NCBI GenBank assembly: GCA_003136255.1
Contig: PLDT01000092.1
Location: 1 to 63,163, forward strand
Length of the DNA stretch: 63,163 bases
Origin: Palsa-504 sp003136255
Lineage (GTDB): Bacteria > Actinomycetota > Actinomycetes > Streptosporangiales > Streptosporangiaceae
Direction of reading: 5' to 3'
This document shows, piece after piece, positions 8,348 through 17,261 of the stretch. The position numbers and the translations under genes were made by a program. Every line of letters starts with the position of its first letter. The stretch's first letter is position 1. The notes under the pieces are model-generated. The model searched no databases and was not told where the DNA came from. It worked only from the letters and a program-made list of their open reading frames with translations.

Positions 8348-9214
8348 CTACGTCCCCGCGTCGCGGACTTCGGCGACGGCGGCGAGGGCTTGGCGGGCGG
8401 CGGGAACGTTGTGGACGCGGAAGACGCGCGCGCCGAGCCAGGCGCATATGGCCAAGGTGGCGATCGTCCCCTCGGCGCGCTGCCCGACCGGCAGGGCGAG
8501 GGTCTCGCCGATGAAGTCCTTGTCCGCGACCGCGACCAGGACCGGCCAGCCGGTGCCGGCTAGCTCGCCCAGGCGCCGGGTGAGCTCGAGCGATTGCCAC
8601 GTGTTCTTGCCGAAGTCGTGCGTCGGATCCACGAGGATGGCGGACGGGCTGACTCCTGATACCACGGCCCGTTCGGCATAATTCGTGACGTAGGCCGTCA
8701 CCTCGCGTACGACGTCGCGGTACGCGGGCCGATGCGGGCGGGTGCGGGGTGGCAGGCCGCCGGCGTGTGAGCAGACCAGCCCGATACGGTGCCGGGCCGC
8801 AACCTCGGCGAGCCGGGGATCGACACCGCCCCAGGCGTCGTTGAGCAGGTCCGCGCCCGCCCGGGCGACCACTTCGCCCACCTCGGCGCGCCAGGTGTCG
8901 ACGCTGATCACGACGTCAGGGTGCCGCTCGCGCACCGCCGCGACCAGGCCCGCCACCCGATCGATCTCTGCGGCCGGGCTCACCTCGTCGCCCGGCCCGG
9001 CTTTCACGCCGCCGATGTCGACGATGTCGGCCCCGTCGGCCACCGCCTGGCTGGCCGCGTCCAGAGCGGCGCCGAACTCCCGGGTCGTCCCGCGGTCGAA
9101 GAACGAATCGGGCGTCCGGTTGACCACGGCCATGATCCCGAACGAGCCGTGGTTCCACTCCCGGGTGCCCAGCCGCAGGATCCGGAGGCGTTCGGCGGGG
9201 CAGGAGTATCCCAC
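8348..9214 (-). CDS. folP2: Dihydropteroate synthase homologue, FolP2 type
   Basis: Pterin-binding TIM-barrel protein of 288 residues. VVNRTPDSFFDRG, SVDTWRAEVGEVVARAGADLLND, and ILVDPTHDFGKNTWQS match the DHPS fold, but loop 2 reads DIVDIGGVKAGPG where catalytic FolP1 enzymes have GGESTRPG; the Thr-Arg that contacts p-aminobenzoate is missing. This VNRTPDSFxDxG plus GGVKAGPG combination is that of the actinobacterial FolP2 paralogue, reported in mycobacteria not to make dihydropteroate. It should therefore not be read as the essential folate enzyme. It is divergent from guaB1; the starts are 44 bases apart, so they share a promoter region. Confidence 0.88.
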   Translation of the reverse strand: MGYSCPAERLRILRLGTREWNHGSFGIMAVVNRTPDSFFDRGTTREFGAALDAASQAVADGADIVDIGGVKAGPGDEVSPAAEIDRVAGLVAAVRERHPDVVISVDTWRAEVGEVVARAGADLLNDAWGGVDPRLAEVAARHRIGLVCSHAGGLPPRTRPHRPAYRDVVREVTAYVTNYAERAVVSGVSPSAILVDPTHDFGKNTWQSLELTRRLGELAGTGWPVLVAVADKDFIGETLALPVGQRAEGTIATLAICAWLGARVFRVHNVPAARQALAAVAEVRDAGT

Positions 9215-9258
9215 CGCAGGAGGCTATAGCACTCGTGCGGTTCGGGAAGAATCTCTAC

Positions 9259-10695
9259 GTGCGATTTCTCAACGGGACGACACCCCAGCATGACCTGACC
9301 TACAGCGACGTCTTCATGGTGCCGAGCCGGTCGGCGGTGGGCTCGCGGCTGGATGTGGACCTGGCCACCACGGACGGCAGCGGCGCCACCATCCCGATCG
9401 TGACGGCCAACATGACCGCGGTCTCCGGGCGACGGATGGCCGAGACCGTCGCGCGGCGCGGCGGCCTGGCCATCTTGCCCCAGGACATCCCGGCCGACGT
9501 GGTGGCCGACGTCATCACCTGGGTCAAGTCCCGTGATCTGGTGGTGGAGACCGCGCTGACGCTCGCGCCGGCCGACACCGCGGGCGATGCGCTGAGCCTG
9601 CTGCCCAAGCGGGCGCACAACGCGGTGGTGGTGGTGCAGGACGGGCGACCGGTCGGCGTGGTCACCGAGGCTGACTGCCTGGGCGTCGACCGGTTCACCC
9701 AGCTGCGCCAGGTCATGTCGGGCGACCCGTTCACGGTGCCCGCCGGGACGCCGCCCGAGCAGGCGTTCTCGCTGCTGCACGAGGGACGGCACCGGCTGGC
9801 GCCGGTGGTCGACGGCGCGGGCCGCTGCCTGGGCATCATGACCCGGACCGGGGCGCTGCGCGCGACGCTGTACTCCCCCGCCGTGGACGGCGCGGGCCGG
9901 CTGCGGGTCGGCGCCGCCCTCGGCGTCAACGGCGACGTGGCGGCCAAGGCCAAGCTGCTGCTCGACGCGGGGGCCGACGTGCTGGTGGTGGACACCGCGC
10001 ACGGGCACCAGGAGAAGATGATCTGCGCGCTGAAGGCGATCCGCGATCTGACGCCCGCGGTCCCCGTGGTAGCGGGGAACGTGGTCACCGCGGCCGGGGT
10101 CGCCGACCTGGTGGCGGCGGGAGCGGACATCGTGAAGGTCGGCGTGGGGCCGGGCGCGATGTGCACGACCCGGATGATGACCGGGGTGGGCCGGCCGCAG
10201 TTCTCCACGGTGCTGGAGTGCGGCGAGCAGGCCCGGCGGCTCGGCGCGTCCGTCTGGGCCGACGGCGGGATCCGGCATCCTCGGGACGTGGCGCTGGCGC
10301 TGGCCGCGGGCGCCTCGAACGTGATGATCGGGTCCTGGTTCTCGGGGACCTACGAGTCCCCTGGCGACACGTTCCGGTCCGCCGAAGGGCGGCTGTACAA
10401 GGAGAGCTTCGGGATGGCCTCGGCGCGGGCGGTGCGGCTGCGTTCGGCCAGCGACTCACCGTTCGAGCGGGCCCGCAAGGAGTTGTTCGAGGAGGGCATC
10501 TCCACGGCGCGCATGTACCTGGACCCGGTGCGGCCCGGGGTGGAAGACCTCATCGACATGATCGTGGCCGGGCTGCGCTCCGCGTGCAGCTACGCCGGGG
10601 CACGGGACCTGGCCGAGTTCGCCGACCGGGCCGTCGTGGGCGTGCAGAGCGCCTCCGGCTACAGCGAGGGCATGCCCGTTTCCACCAGCTGGTGA
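9259..10695 (+). CDS. guaB1: GuaB1-type IMP dehydrogenase/GMP reductase family protein
   Basis: TIM-barrel purine enzyme of 478 residues with two CBS motifs inserted at about residues 90-205 (LTLAPADTAGDAL, RQVMSGDPFTVPAGTPPEQAF). The catalytic loop GPGAMCTTRMMTG holds Cys302, and VVAGNVVTAAGVADLVAAGAD and WADGGIRHPRDVALALAAGA are phosphate-binding elements. Actinobacterial GuaB1 has been shown to be a GMP reductase (GMP to IMP) controlled through CBS-bound nucleotides; that role is inferred here by family. The start at GTG 9259 (MRFLNGTTPQHDLTYSDVF) matches the family N-terminus and has GGGAAG 9 bases upstream. GTG 9235 with CAGGAGG is the alternative. Confidence 0.92.
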   Translation: MRFLNGTTPQHDLTYSDVFMVPSRSAVGSRLDVDLATTDGSGATIPIVTANMTAVSGRRMAETVARRGGLAILPQDIPADVVADVITWVKSRDLVVETALTLAPADTAGDALSLLPKRAHNAVVVVQDGRPVGVVTEADCLGVDRFTQLRQVMSGDPFTVPAGTPPEQAFSLLHEGRHRLAPVVDGAGRCLGIMTRTGALRATLYSPAVDGAGRLRVGAALGVNGDVAAKAKLLLDAGADVLVVDTAHGHQEKMICALKAIRDLTPAVPVVAGNVVTAAGVADLVAAGADIVKVGVGPGAMCTTRMMTGVGRPQFSTVLECGEQARRLGASVWADGGIRHPRDVALALAAGASNVMIGSWFSGTYESPGDTFRSAEGRLYKESFGMASARAVRLRSASDSPFERARKELFEEGISTARMYLDPVRPGVEDLIDMIVAGLRSACSYAGARDLAEFADRAVVGVQSASGYSEGMPVSTSW

Positions 10696-10703
10696 TGACA
10701 GGT

Positions 10704-11198
10704 CTACATCGCGTTGAGCCAGCGGACGGGGGCGCCGTCGGCGGCGCGGCGGAACGGCTCTAGCTCGTTGTCCCAGGCCGTGCCGAGCAGCCGGCCGAAC
10801 TCGTCCTCCAGCGACGCGAGGCCCGCCTGCAGGGCCAGCGTCATGGCGGCGCGGAGCCGGTTCTCCGGTACCACGATGTCGCCGTTGGCCGCGGTCACGG
10901 CGGTGAAGATGCCGAGGTCAGGCGTGTAACAGTGCCGGACGCCGTCACAGCCGGGCGAGCTGTCCTCGGTGACCTCGAACCTGAGCCGGTTCCACCCGGC
11001 CAGCTCGGACGCGATCGCTCCTGCCGTGCCCGGCCGCGCCTGCCAGGTGAGCTCGGCCCGTAGCGAGCCCGGGGAGGCCGGCTGGCTGACCCAGGGCATG
11101 CTTACGGGCGCCCCCACTATTCGCGCAACTGCCCACTCGACGTGCGAGCAGAGCGCCGGGGGCGCGGAATGAACGTACAGAACACCTTGTGCGGACAC
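10704..11198 (-). CDS. DUF3145 family protein
   Basis: Conserved actinobacterial protein of 164 residues and unknown function. The N-terminus MSAQGVLYVHSAPPALCSHVEWAV, a central GWNRLRFEVTED and the C-terminus GRLLGTAWDNELEPFRRAADGAPVRWL are characteristic. The start was set at GTG 11198, which has AGGAGG at 11203-11208 (4 bases away); a longer frame to 11243 lacks a site. No membrane segment or signal peptide is seen. It is the last gene of a six-gene leftward run, 41 bases after lnt. Confidence 0.9.
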   Translation of the reverse strand: MSAQGVLYVHSAPPALCSHVEWAVARIVGAPVSMPWVSQPASPGSLRAELTWQARPGTAGAIASELAGWNRLRFEVTEDSSPGCDGVRHCYTPDLGIFTAVTAANGDIVVPENRLRAAMTLALQAGLASLEDEFGRLLGTAWDNELEPFRRAADGAPVRWLNAM

Positions 11199-11239
11199 CG
11201 TGCCTCCTAAGACGAAGTTCGCCTTCCCCAGCGGCCTCG

Positions 11240-12943
11240 TCAACGTGGCACGGACTGCCCTATGTATTCTGCCTCATGGCCGCCGTCAGCACCAGTTCTC
11301 CGGCCAGGAAGACCATGTGAATTCGCAAACATAACCAGCGCCGCGGCCACGACGACGGCCAGCGCGGCCCAGGGCACGTAGTCGCCGAGCCGATCATAAA
11401 TGGTCCGGGCCGAGGCCGCGGGCAGCCCCAGCCGGACGGTGACGACGCCGTGCTCGTCCTGGCCCATCCAGGCCAGCAGCCGACCCCGGGCGTCGTAGGC
11501 CACCGAGTCACCGGTCAGCGCGGCCTGGACCACCGGGCGGCCGGTTTCGGCCGCCCGTACCGCCCCGAGCGAGGCGTGCTGGTCTGGTCCCCAGGTGCCT
11601 TGGAAGGTGGGCGTGGCCGACTGGTACACGATCAGCTGGGCACCCAGGTCGGTGTCGACCCGGGACATGTCGGGGAACGCGGACTCGAAGCAGATCAGCA
11701 CGCCGATCGGCAGCGGGCGGCCTTGCCGGTCCGTCGCGTACAGCAGGTGCGCGCCGGGGCCGGGAATCATGTTCGATGACGCCGCCTTGCTGATCTTGGT
11801 CAGCCAGCCGAGCTCCTGCCGGAACGGTATGTACTCACCGAACGGCACGAGCCGGGTCTTGACGTAGATGCCCTTGATCCCGGTCGGGCTGACCAGGACT
11901 GACCACTTCTCGTGGCCCTTGCCGGGGACCGTGGTGTCCTGGTTGACCAGGAGGTCGGCCCCGTCGGCCACCGACAGCGCCTCGAACTGGCGCAGCGTGG
12001 CGGCGTATTTGGGCTCGGTGAGGTCGACCCCGATGCTGCTCTCGCCCCAGACGATCAGGTCGGGTCGTACTCCGCCCAGCGTGGCGCCCCGGCTCAGCTC
12101 GGCGGTCAGCGTCTGCGACGCGTGCGCGGCGAGGCTCGCGTTGCTGATCACGCCCGGCTGCACCAGGGCGATCGTGACCTGCCGGACCGCGGGACTGGGC
12201 GGGGTGAGCGCGAACGCCAGCGGCCCGGCGAAGACGCTGGCCAGCCCGGCGGCCACGCCGAGGGCGGCCAGGCCCCACCGCCAGGAGGCTCCGGGCAGGA
12301 CGGCCGCGCCCACCCGCGGCAGGGACGTCAGCAGCAGCACGACGGCCACGTTGCACAGCACCAGCACGAAGCTGATCAGCCAGACTCCGCCCACCGCGGC
12401 GAGGGCCAGGATCGCGGGATGCTGCCACTGGCTGACGCCCAACACCGCCCACGGGCCGCCCAGGGCCTGCCAGGATCGCAGCCACTCAGTGAGCAGCCAG
12501 CCGCTGGGCACCACCACCAGCGCGGCCAGCGCCCGCGGCCAGCTCAGCGGAGGCCGCAGCAGCTTTTGCGCGGCCACCCCGAACGGCACCCACAACACGC
12601 CGAACACCGCGGCGACCAAGAGCACACCGGGCCCGATCTCCGGCGCCATCCAGTACAGGGCGGCGATCAGATAGCCCGCCCCCAGCCACCAGGCGCGCAC
12701 CCCGCCCTCGCGCGCGGTGGGCGACCTGACGATCAGCACCAGGCCGGGAACCAGGCCGAACCAGGCCAGGAACTCCAAATTGGCGTCGGGGAAGGTGAGG
12801 ACAAGCAGAGCGCCGCACAGCAGCATCAGGAACCGGACCGACCTGATCCACCTCACCGGCTTCACCAGCGCGCTGTGCAGCCCCACATTCCTATTGTCGG
12901 CCGTCCTGGTCGCCCGGCGCGACACCGGGTGCTCCCGGCGCAT
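11240..12943 (-). CDS. lnt: Apolipoprotein N-acyltransferase
   Basis: Integral membrane enzyme of 567 residues that adds the third acyl chain to the N-terminal Cys of lipoproteins. Six or more hydrophobic helices occupy residues 35-245, followed by an extracytoplasmic nitrilase domain (255-510) and a final helix near 520-540. The nitrilase triad is visible: Glu301 in IVWGESSIG, Lys362 in YVKTRLVPFGEYIPF and Cys418 in VLICFESAFP. Its ATG lies 3 bases after the HAD gene's stop (TGACTGATG), so translation is probably coupled. Likely clients in this window include the propeller-like lipoprotein at 58979-60655. Confidence 0.93.
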   Translation of the reverse strand: MRREHPVSRRATRTADNRNVGLHSALVKPVRWIRSVRFLMLLCGALLVLTFPDANLEFLAWFGLVPGLVLIVRSPTAREGGVRAWWLGAGYLIAALYWMAPEIGPGVLLVAAVFGVLWVPFGVAAQKLLRPPLSWPRALAALVVVPSGWLLTEWLRSWQALGGPWAVLGVSQWQHPAILALAAVGGVWLISFVLVLCNVAVVLLLTSLPRVGAAVLPGASWRWGLAALGVAAGLASVFAGPLAFALTPPSPAVRQVTIALVQPGVISNASLAAHASQTLTAELSRGATLGGVRPDLIVWGESSIGVDLTEPKYAATLRQFEALSVADGADLLVNQDTTVPGKGHEKWSVLVSPTGIKGIYVKTRLVPFGEYIPFRQELGWLTKISKAASSNMIPGPGAHLLYATDRQGRPLPIGVLICFESAFPDMSRVDTDLGAQLIVYQSATPTFQGTWGPDQHASLGAVRAAETGRPVVQAALTGDSVAYDARGRLLAWMGQDEHGVVTVRLGLPAASARTIYDRLGDYVPWAALAVVVAAALVMFANSHGLPGRRTGADGGHEAEYIGQSVPR

Positions 12944-12946
12944 CAG

Positions 12947-13606
12947 TCAGCCGGTTGCCAGCGCCGCCACGGCATCGGCGGTCAGCCCGGCCAGGCTGGG
13001 CAGGATCAGGTCGGCCTGGGCCAGGGCGTCCGGGTCCGGCGGGTACTGCGGCTGCGGGATCGCGATGACCCGCAGGCCCGCGGCGGCGGCCGAGCGGAGC
13101 CCGTTCGAGGAATCCTCCACCGCCGCGCAATCCGCCGGCGGGCAGCCCAGCGCGGCGGTCACGGCCAGGTAGATGTCCGGGGCGGGCTTGCCGAGCGCCA
13201 CCTGCTCGGTCGACATCACGGCCGCGAAGCACGAGCGCAGGCCGGCGGCCTGGAGCACGGTCTCGATCAGCACCGCGGGCGCCGAACTTGCCACGGCGAG
13301 CGGCCAGCGCGCGGCGATCCGGTGTACCGCGTCCACGGCGCCGTCCATGAGCGGCACCTGTGTGGCGTAGCGGGCGGTCATCCGGTCGATGACCTCGCTC
13401 GCGACCTGGCCCGGAGGCAGGCCGACCCCGAGGTCCTCACTCAGGTACCTGGCCCATTCCGGCGTGCTCATGCCCATGAGCCGACGCTGCGCGTCCGGGG
13501 TCCAGTGCCCGCCCCGTTCGGCGACCAGGCCCCGGCGGACCTGCTCCCAAACCGGCTCGGAGTCGATCAGTACCCCGTCCAGGTCGAACACGACCGCCTT
13601 GATCAT
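12947..13606 (-). CDS. HAD-superfamily hydrolase, phosphoglycolate phosphatase/beta-phosphoglucomutase-like
   Basis: Protein of 219 residues. Motif I DLDGVLIDSEP begins at residue 8 (nucleophile Asp9, acid Asp11), motif II is VASSAP, motif III is GKPAPDIY and motif IV is AVEDSSNGLRSA. A helical cap lies between motifs I and II, as in subfamily IA. It hydrolyses a small phosphorylated metabolite, identity unknown. The start was placed at ATG 13606 (MIKAVVFDLDG); the frame continues 102 codons upstream but only as Arg/Pro-rich antisense of the FAD subunit gene. It sits between the molybdenum hydroxylase genes and lnt on the same strand. Confidence 0.9.
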   Translation of the reverse strand: MIKAVVFDLDGVLIDSEPVWEQVRRGLVAERGGHWTPDAQRRLMGMSTPEWARYLSEDLGVGLPPGQVASEVIDRMTARYATQVPLMDGAVDAVHRIAARWPLAVASSAPAVLIETVLQAAGLRSCFAAVMSTEQVALGKPAPDIYLAVTAALGCPPADCAAVEDSSNGLRSAAAAGLRVIAIPQPQYPPDPDALAQADLILPSLAGLTADAVAALATG

Positions 13607-13655
13607 GGGCGCAGACCACGTTTCGTTCGGTAATGAAGGTCGTGGACCATCCCGG

Positions 13656-14474
13656 CTAGGCGCGCGAACTGGCCTCGGTGAGGGCACGGGAGACGAGGAC
13701 CCGGGCCAGGTGCTCGCGGTACTCGCGGCTGGCGCGGATGTCGGAGGCGGCGCTGGTGCCCTCGGCGGCGTGCGCGGCGGCGTCGGCGGACGAGGCCCCG
13801 TCCGCCAGGGCCGCCTCGACGGTGGCGGCGCGTAGCGGGGTCCCGCCCATGTTGACCAGCGCGACCCGGCGGCCCTGGACGGCCACCCCGACGATGGCCC
13901 AGTCGATGGCACGCTGGGTGAACTTCTGGAAGGACCAGCCCGTGGCGGCGGGCTTGGGTACCCGGATCTCGGTGAGCAGCTCCCCTGGCTCGAGGACGGT
14001 CTCGAACAGGCCCTCGAAGAATTCTCCGATACCGATCTCCCGGGCGCCGTCGGTGCCCCGGGCCACCAGCGTGGCGTCCAGCGCGAGCAGCACGGCGGGC
14101 AGGTCCGAGGCGGGGTCGGCGTGGGCCACCGAGCCGCCGATCGTACCTCGGTGCCGGATCTGCGGGTCGCCGACCTGCCCGGCCGCGTGCGCGAGCAGCG
14201 GCAGCTCGCGGGCCAGCAGATCGGAGTGCTCGACGTCGTGGTGCCTGGTCAGCGCGCCGATCGCGACGTACGAGCCCTGGTCGGTGACGTAGGACAGGTC
14301 GCGCAGCCCGCCCAGGTCGATGATCACTTCGGGGGCGGCCAGCCGGAGCTTCATCAGCGGCAGCAGTGAATGGCCGCCGGCCAGGTACTTCGCCTCCTCG
14401 CCGTATTCAGCGGCTAGGTCGCAGGCCTCCTCGGCCGAGCCTGCCCGCTTGTAGATAAACGATGAGGGGATCAC
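13656..14474 (-). CDS. Xanthine dehydrogenase family, FAD-binding subunit (CoxM-like)
   Basis: Protein of 272 residues and middle subunit of a molybdenum hydroxylase; it passes electrons from the Fe-S subunit to FAD. AGGHSLLPLMKLRLAAPEVI (FAD pyrophosphate binding), GDPQIRHRGTIGGSVAHADPASD (second FAD motif) and the C-terminal CO_deh_flav_C segment (GWSFQKFTQRAIDWAI) are present in the expected order. Start GTG 14474 overlaps the stop of the small-subunit gene by 4 bases (GTGA), so the two are translationally coupled. The order large-small-medium is retained without accessory genes on either side. Confidence 0.9.
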   Translation of the reverse strand: MIPSSFIYKRAGSAEEACDLAAEYGEEAKYLAGGHSLLPLMKLRLAAPEVIIDLGGLRDLSYVTDQGSYVAIGALTRHHDVEHSDLLARELPLLAHAAGQVGDPQIRHRGTIGGSVAHADPASDLPAVLLALDATLVARGTDGAREIGIGEFFEGLFETVLEPGELLTEIRVPKPAATGWSFQKFTQRAIDWAIVGVAVQGRRVALVNMGGTPLRAATVEAALADGASSADAAAHAAEGTSAASDIRASREYREHLARVLVSRALTEASSRA

Positions 14475-14932
14475 GAGGACACCTCCGCGGCCGCGAGGGC
14501 GGCCCTGACGATGTTGTGGTAACCAGTGCACCGGCACAGGTTGCCTTCCAGCCCGATCCGTACCTGCTCCTCGGTGGGGTGCGGGTTCTCCTTGAGCAGC
14601 GACACGATGGCCATCACCATGCCCGGCGTGCAGAAACCGCACTGCAGACCGTGCTGCTCGTGGAAGGCCTGCTGCACCGGGTGCATCGTGCCGTTGCTGG
14701 CCAGGCCCTCCACGGTGGTGATCTCGTGCCCGCTGGCCTGGGCGGCGAGCACCGTGCACGACTTCACAGACTCGCCGTCGAGCAGCACCGTACAGGCCCC
14801 GCAGGAGGTGGTGTCGCAGCCGATGTTCGTCGCGGTGAGGTCGGCTACGTCGCGCAGGAAGTGCACGAGCAACAGGCGGTCCTCGACGTCCGCGGTGATC
14901 TCCTTGCCGTTGACCGTCAGGTCCACCTTCAC
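14471..14932 (-). CDS. Xanthine dehydrogenase family, 2Fe-2S subunit (CoxS-like)
   Basis: Protein of 153 residues with two [2Fe-2S] clusters. The plant-ferredoxin-type N-terminal domain carries GCDTTSCGACTVLLDG plus a later Cys, and the helical C-terminal domain carries QCGFCTPGMVMA and GNLCRCTGYHNIV. The length and motif order are standard for the family. It overlaps the large-subunit gene by 4 bases at its start and the FAD-subunit gene by 4 bases at its stop, so the three subunits are made from one message. Confidence 0.94.
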   Translation of the reverse strand: MKVDLTVNGKEITADVEDRLLLVHFLRDVADLTATNIGCDTTSCGACTVLLDGESVKSCTVLAAQASGHEITTVEGLASNGTMHPVQQAFHEQHGLQCGFCTPGMVMAIVSLLKENPHPTEEQVRIGLEGNLCRCTGYHNIVRAALAAAEVSS

Positions 14933-17070
14933 TGGTTACTCGCTTTCCATGCCTCGTTGATCGCTGTCCATACTCGCTGCGGCGTGGCCGGCATGTCGAT
15001 GTGCCTGATCCCGAGGTGGGATACGGCGTCGATGACCGCGTTCTGGATGGCGGGCGTCGAGCCGATCGTCCCCGCCTCGCCGATGCCCTTCGCGCCCAGT
15101 GGGTTCAGGTCGGTCGGCGTCTCGCTGGAGGCCAGCTCGAAGCTGGGCAGGTCAGGCGCGGAGATGGCCGCGTAGTCGGCCAGCGTGGAGGTCAGCGGAT
15201 TGCCGTCGACGTCGTAGAGCACCTCTTCGAGCAGGGCCTGGGCGGCGCCCTGGGCGATCCCGCCGTGCCGCTGGCCCTCGGTGAGCACCGGGTTCAGCAC
15301 CGTTCCGGCGTCGTCGACGGTCACGTGCCGCAACATCTTCACCTGGCCGGTCTCGGTGTCGACTTCCACCACGGACACGTGGGTTCCGAACGGGAACGTG
15401 GGCCGCTCCTGAGTGAAGCTCACGTCGGCGATCAGGCTGCCGCCGCTGGTATGACCGGCGACCTGAGCCCAGGACAGGGCCGTATCCGGGTCGCCGCGCA
15501 CCTGCCACAGCCCGGTGCTCGTGTCGAGCACCACGTCGGCTTCGGCTGCCTCGAGCATCGCCGCGGCATGCTGCCGCGCCTCGTCCTTGACCTCGATCGC
15601 CGCCTTGTGGACGGCCGAGCCGCCGAGCTGCAGCGACCGGGAGCCGTAGGTGCCGACACCAACCGGGATCAGGTCGGTGTCACCGTGGATGACTGTGACC
15701 TGATCCATCGGGATGCCGAGCTCGTCTTGGACCAGCATGGCCCACGCGGTGTGGTGCCCCTGGCCGTGCGCCGAGCTGCCGGTGTAGACGGTGACAGAGC
15801 CGTTGTCCGTCACCTCGATCTTGGCGGTCTCGCCGGCGTCCGGGTCCGGCGCGGTGATCTCGACGTAGGAGGACAAGCCGATACCGAGTTGCTTGGGGTC
15901 ACCGCGGTCGCGCCGACGCCGCTGTTCCTCGCGGAGCTGCGTATAGCCAGCCGCCGCCAAGGCCTTGTCCAGCGCCTCCTCGTAGTGGCCGGTGTCGTAC
16001 ATGGCGCCGGTCTTGGTCTGGAAGGGGAACTTGTCCGGGGCGATGAAGTTGCGTCGCCTGACCTCCGCCGGGTCCATGCCGATCTCGGCGGCGAACAGGT
16101 CGACCGCGCGCTCGATGGCCGCGGTGGCTTCGGGCCGGCCGGCCCCCCGGTAGGCGGCGATCGGCGTCGTGTTGGTGACGGCCTGCCGAAACCCGGCTTG
16201 TACGTCCGGGATGTCGTACACGCCGGGTGCCATCAGACAGGTCAGGAACGGCAGGAGTCCGCCGATGCGCTGGTAGGCGCCGGCGTCCTGGATGACGTCG
16301 ATGCGGTAGGCGAGGATGCGGCCGTCCCGGCTGCCGCCGATCTTTATGTGCTGCAGCTGGGCGCGGCCCTGCGTCATCCCGACCAGGTTCTCGCTGCGGG
16401 TCTCGGCCCAGCGCAGCGCCCGGCCGATTTTCCTGGCTGCCCAGGCGATCGTGATCGTCTCCCGGTCGATGCCGATCTTGGCGCCGAACCCGCCGCCCAC
16501 GTCGGGCACTATCACCCGGATTTGGTCCGGCTCCATGCCCAGGGCCCCGGCCAGGATGAACCGGCTCACCTGCGCGTTCTGCGAGCTGGCCCAGACGGTT
16601 AGCTTGCCGTTCTCGTAGCCGGCGGCCGCGGCCCGCCCCTCCATCGGGAGGCAGGCGACCCGCTGGTTGACGATCTCCTGCTCGACGACCACGTCGCAGG
16701 CGTCGAAGGGCGCGTCGTCCGTCGGCACGGGGTTCACTACCGCGATGTTCGTGCCGGCGGCAGGGAACAGCAGGGTCTGGTCGGCGACGGCGGCGGCCGG
16801 TCCCAGCACCACCGGCAGCGGCTCGTAGTCCACGACGACCAGGTCGGCTGCGTCCTCGCCCTGGTAGCCGTTATCTGTAATCACCACCGCTACCGGCTCA
16901 CCGACGAACCGNNNNNNNNNNNNNNNNNNNNNNNNNNNNNNNNNNNNNNNNNNNNTGAGGCGAGCCGCTGCGGACAGTTCCGGCGCCCGCAGGTCATCCA
17001 CGTAGACGCCGCCCGCGGTCAGCAGCCGCGGATCCTCGGTCCGGATGACCCTGGTGCCCATGATGCTCAA
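14929..17070 (-). CDS. Xanthine dehydrogenase family, molybdopterin-binding large subunit (CoxL form II-like), interrupted by an assembly gap
   Basis: Molybdenum-cofactor subunit. The active-site loop reads IAAYRGAGRPEA, the form II pattern, rather than AYRCSFR of true aerobic CO dehydrogenase, so the substrate is more likely a purine, aldehyde or other heterocycle. The C-terminal GAKGIGEAGTIGSTPAI segment (catalytic Glu) is intact. Start TTG 17070 (MLSIMGTRVIRTEDPRLL) has GGAGG 5 bases upstream and matches family N-termini; ATG 17061 is the alternative. Unknown bases at 16912-16955 leave room for about 15 residues where relatives have roughly 60-70, so the gap is undersized and the gene is longer than it appears. 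Confidence 0.9.
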   Translation of the reverse strand: MSIMGTRVIRTEDPRLLTAGGVYVDDLRAPELSAAARLXXXXXXXXXXXXXXXRFVGEPVAVVITDNGYQGEDAADLVVVDYEPLPVVLGPAAAVADQTLLFPAAGTNIAVVNPVPTDDAPFDACDVVVEQEIVNQRVACLPMEGRAAAAGYENGKLTVWASSQNAQVSRFILAGALGMEPDQIRVIVPDVGGGFGAKIGIDRETITIAWAARKIGRALRWAETRSENLVGMTQGRAQLQHIKIGGSRDGRILAYRIDVIQDAGAYQRIGGLLPFLTCLMAPGVYDIPDVQAGFRQAVTNTTPIAAYRGAGRPEATAAIERAVDLFAAEIGMDPAEVRRRNFIAPDKFPFQTKTGAMYDTGHYEEALDKALAAAGYTQLREEQRRRRDRGDPKQLGIGLSSYVEITAPDPDAGETAKIEVTDNGSVTVYTGSSAHGQGHHTAWAMLVQDELGIPMDQVTVIHGDTDLIPVGVGTYGSRSLQLGGSAVHKAAIEVKDEARQHAAAMLEAAEADVVLDTSTGLWQVRGDPDTALSWAQVAGHTSGGSLIADVSFTQERPTFPFGTHVSVVEVDTETGQVKMLRHVTVDDAGTVLNPVLTEGQRHGGIAQGAAQALLEEVLYDVDGNPLTSTLADYAAISAPDLPSFELASSETPTDLNPLGAKGIGEAGTIGSTPAIQNAVIDAVSHLGIRHIDMPATPQRVWTAINEAWKASNQ
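16912..16955. other. Assembly gap of 44 N inside the large molybdenum subunit gene
   Basis: Unknown bases between AARL and RFVGEPVAVVI of the coded protein. The run keeps the frame by chance or by scaffolding. The true length is probably near 200 bases, judged from the usual distance between these two family segments. Confidence 0.9.
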
Positions 17071-17261
17071 TAGAACCTCCGCAGCTTGGCGCTGAACCTG
17101 GCCTTCGCCAGCGAAACTACACCCCCGGCGGCCATGGAAACCATCGCCGGTGCCACCAAAGCCGCCGGTACGCAATTATGATCGAACCACGCCCCTAGGT
17201 GACGAAGCCCTGCCCAAACAGCCACACGACCGGTCCGCTCAAATGGGCTAGCGTCGAAATC

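Noticed and set aside
9004..10278. Long minus-strand frame opposite guaB1
   Set aside because: Overlaps the well-supported GuaB1 gene and looks non-coding.
15001..16602. 533-residue rightward frame opposite the large molybdenum subunit
   Set aside because: Shadow of an established gene with atypical composition.
14929..17070. Large molybdenum subunit as true aerobic CO dehydrogenase
   Set aside because: The active-site loop is AYRGAGRPEA, not AYRCSFR, so CO oxidation is not supported.
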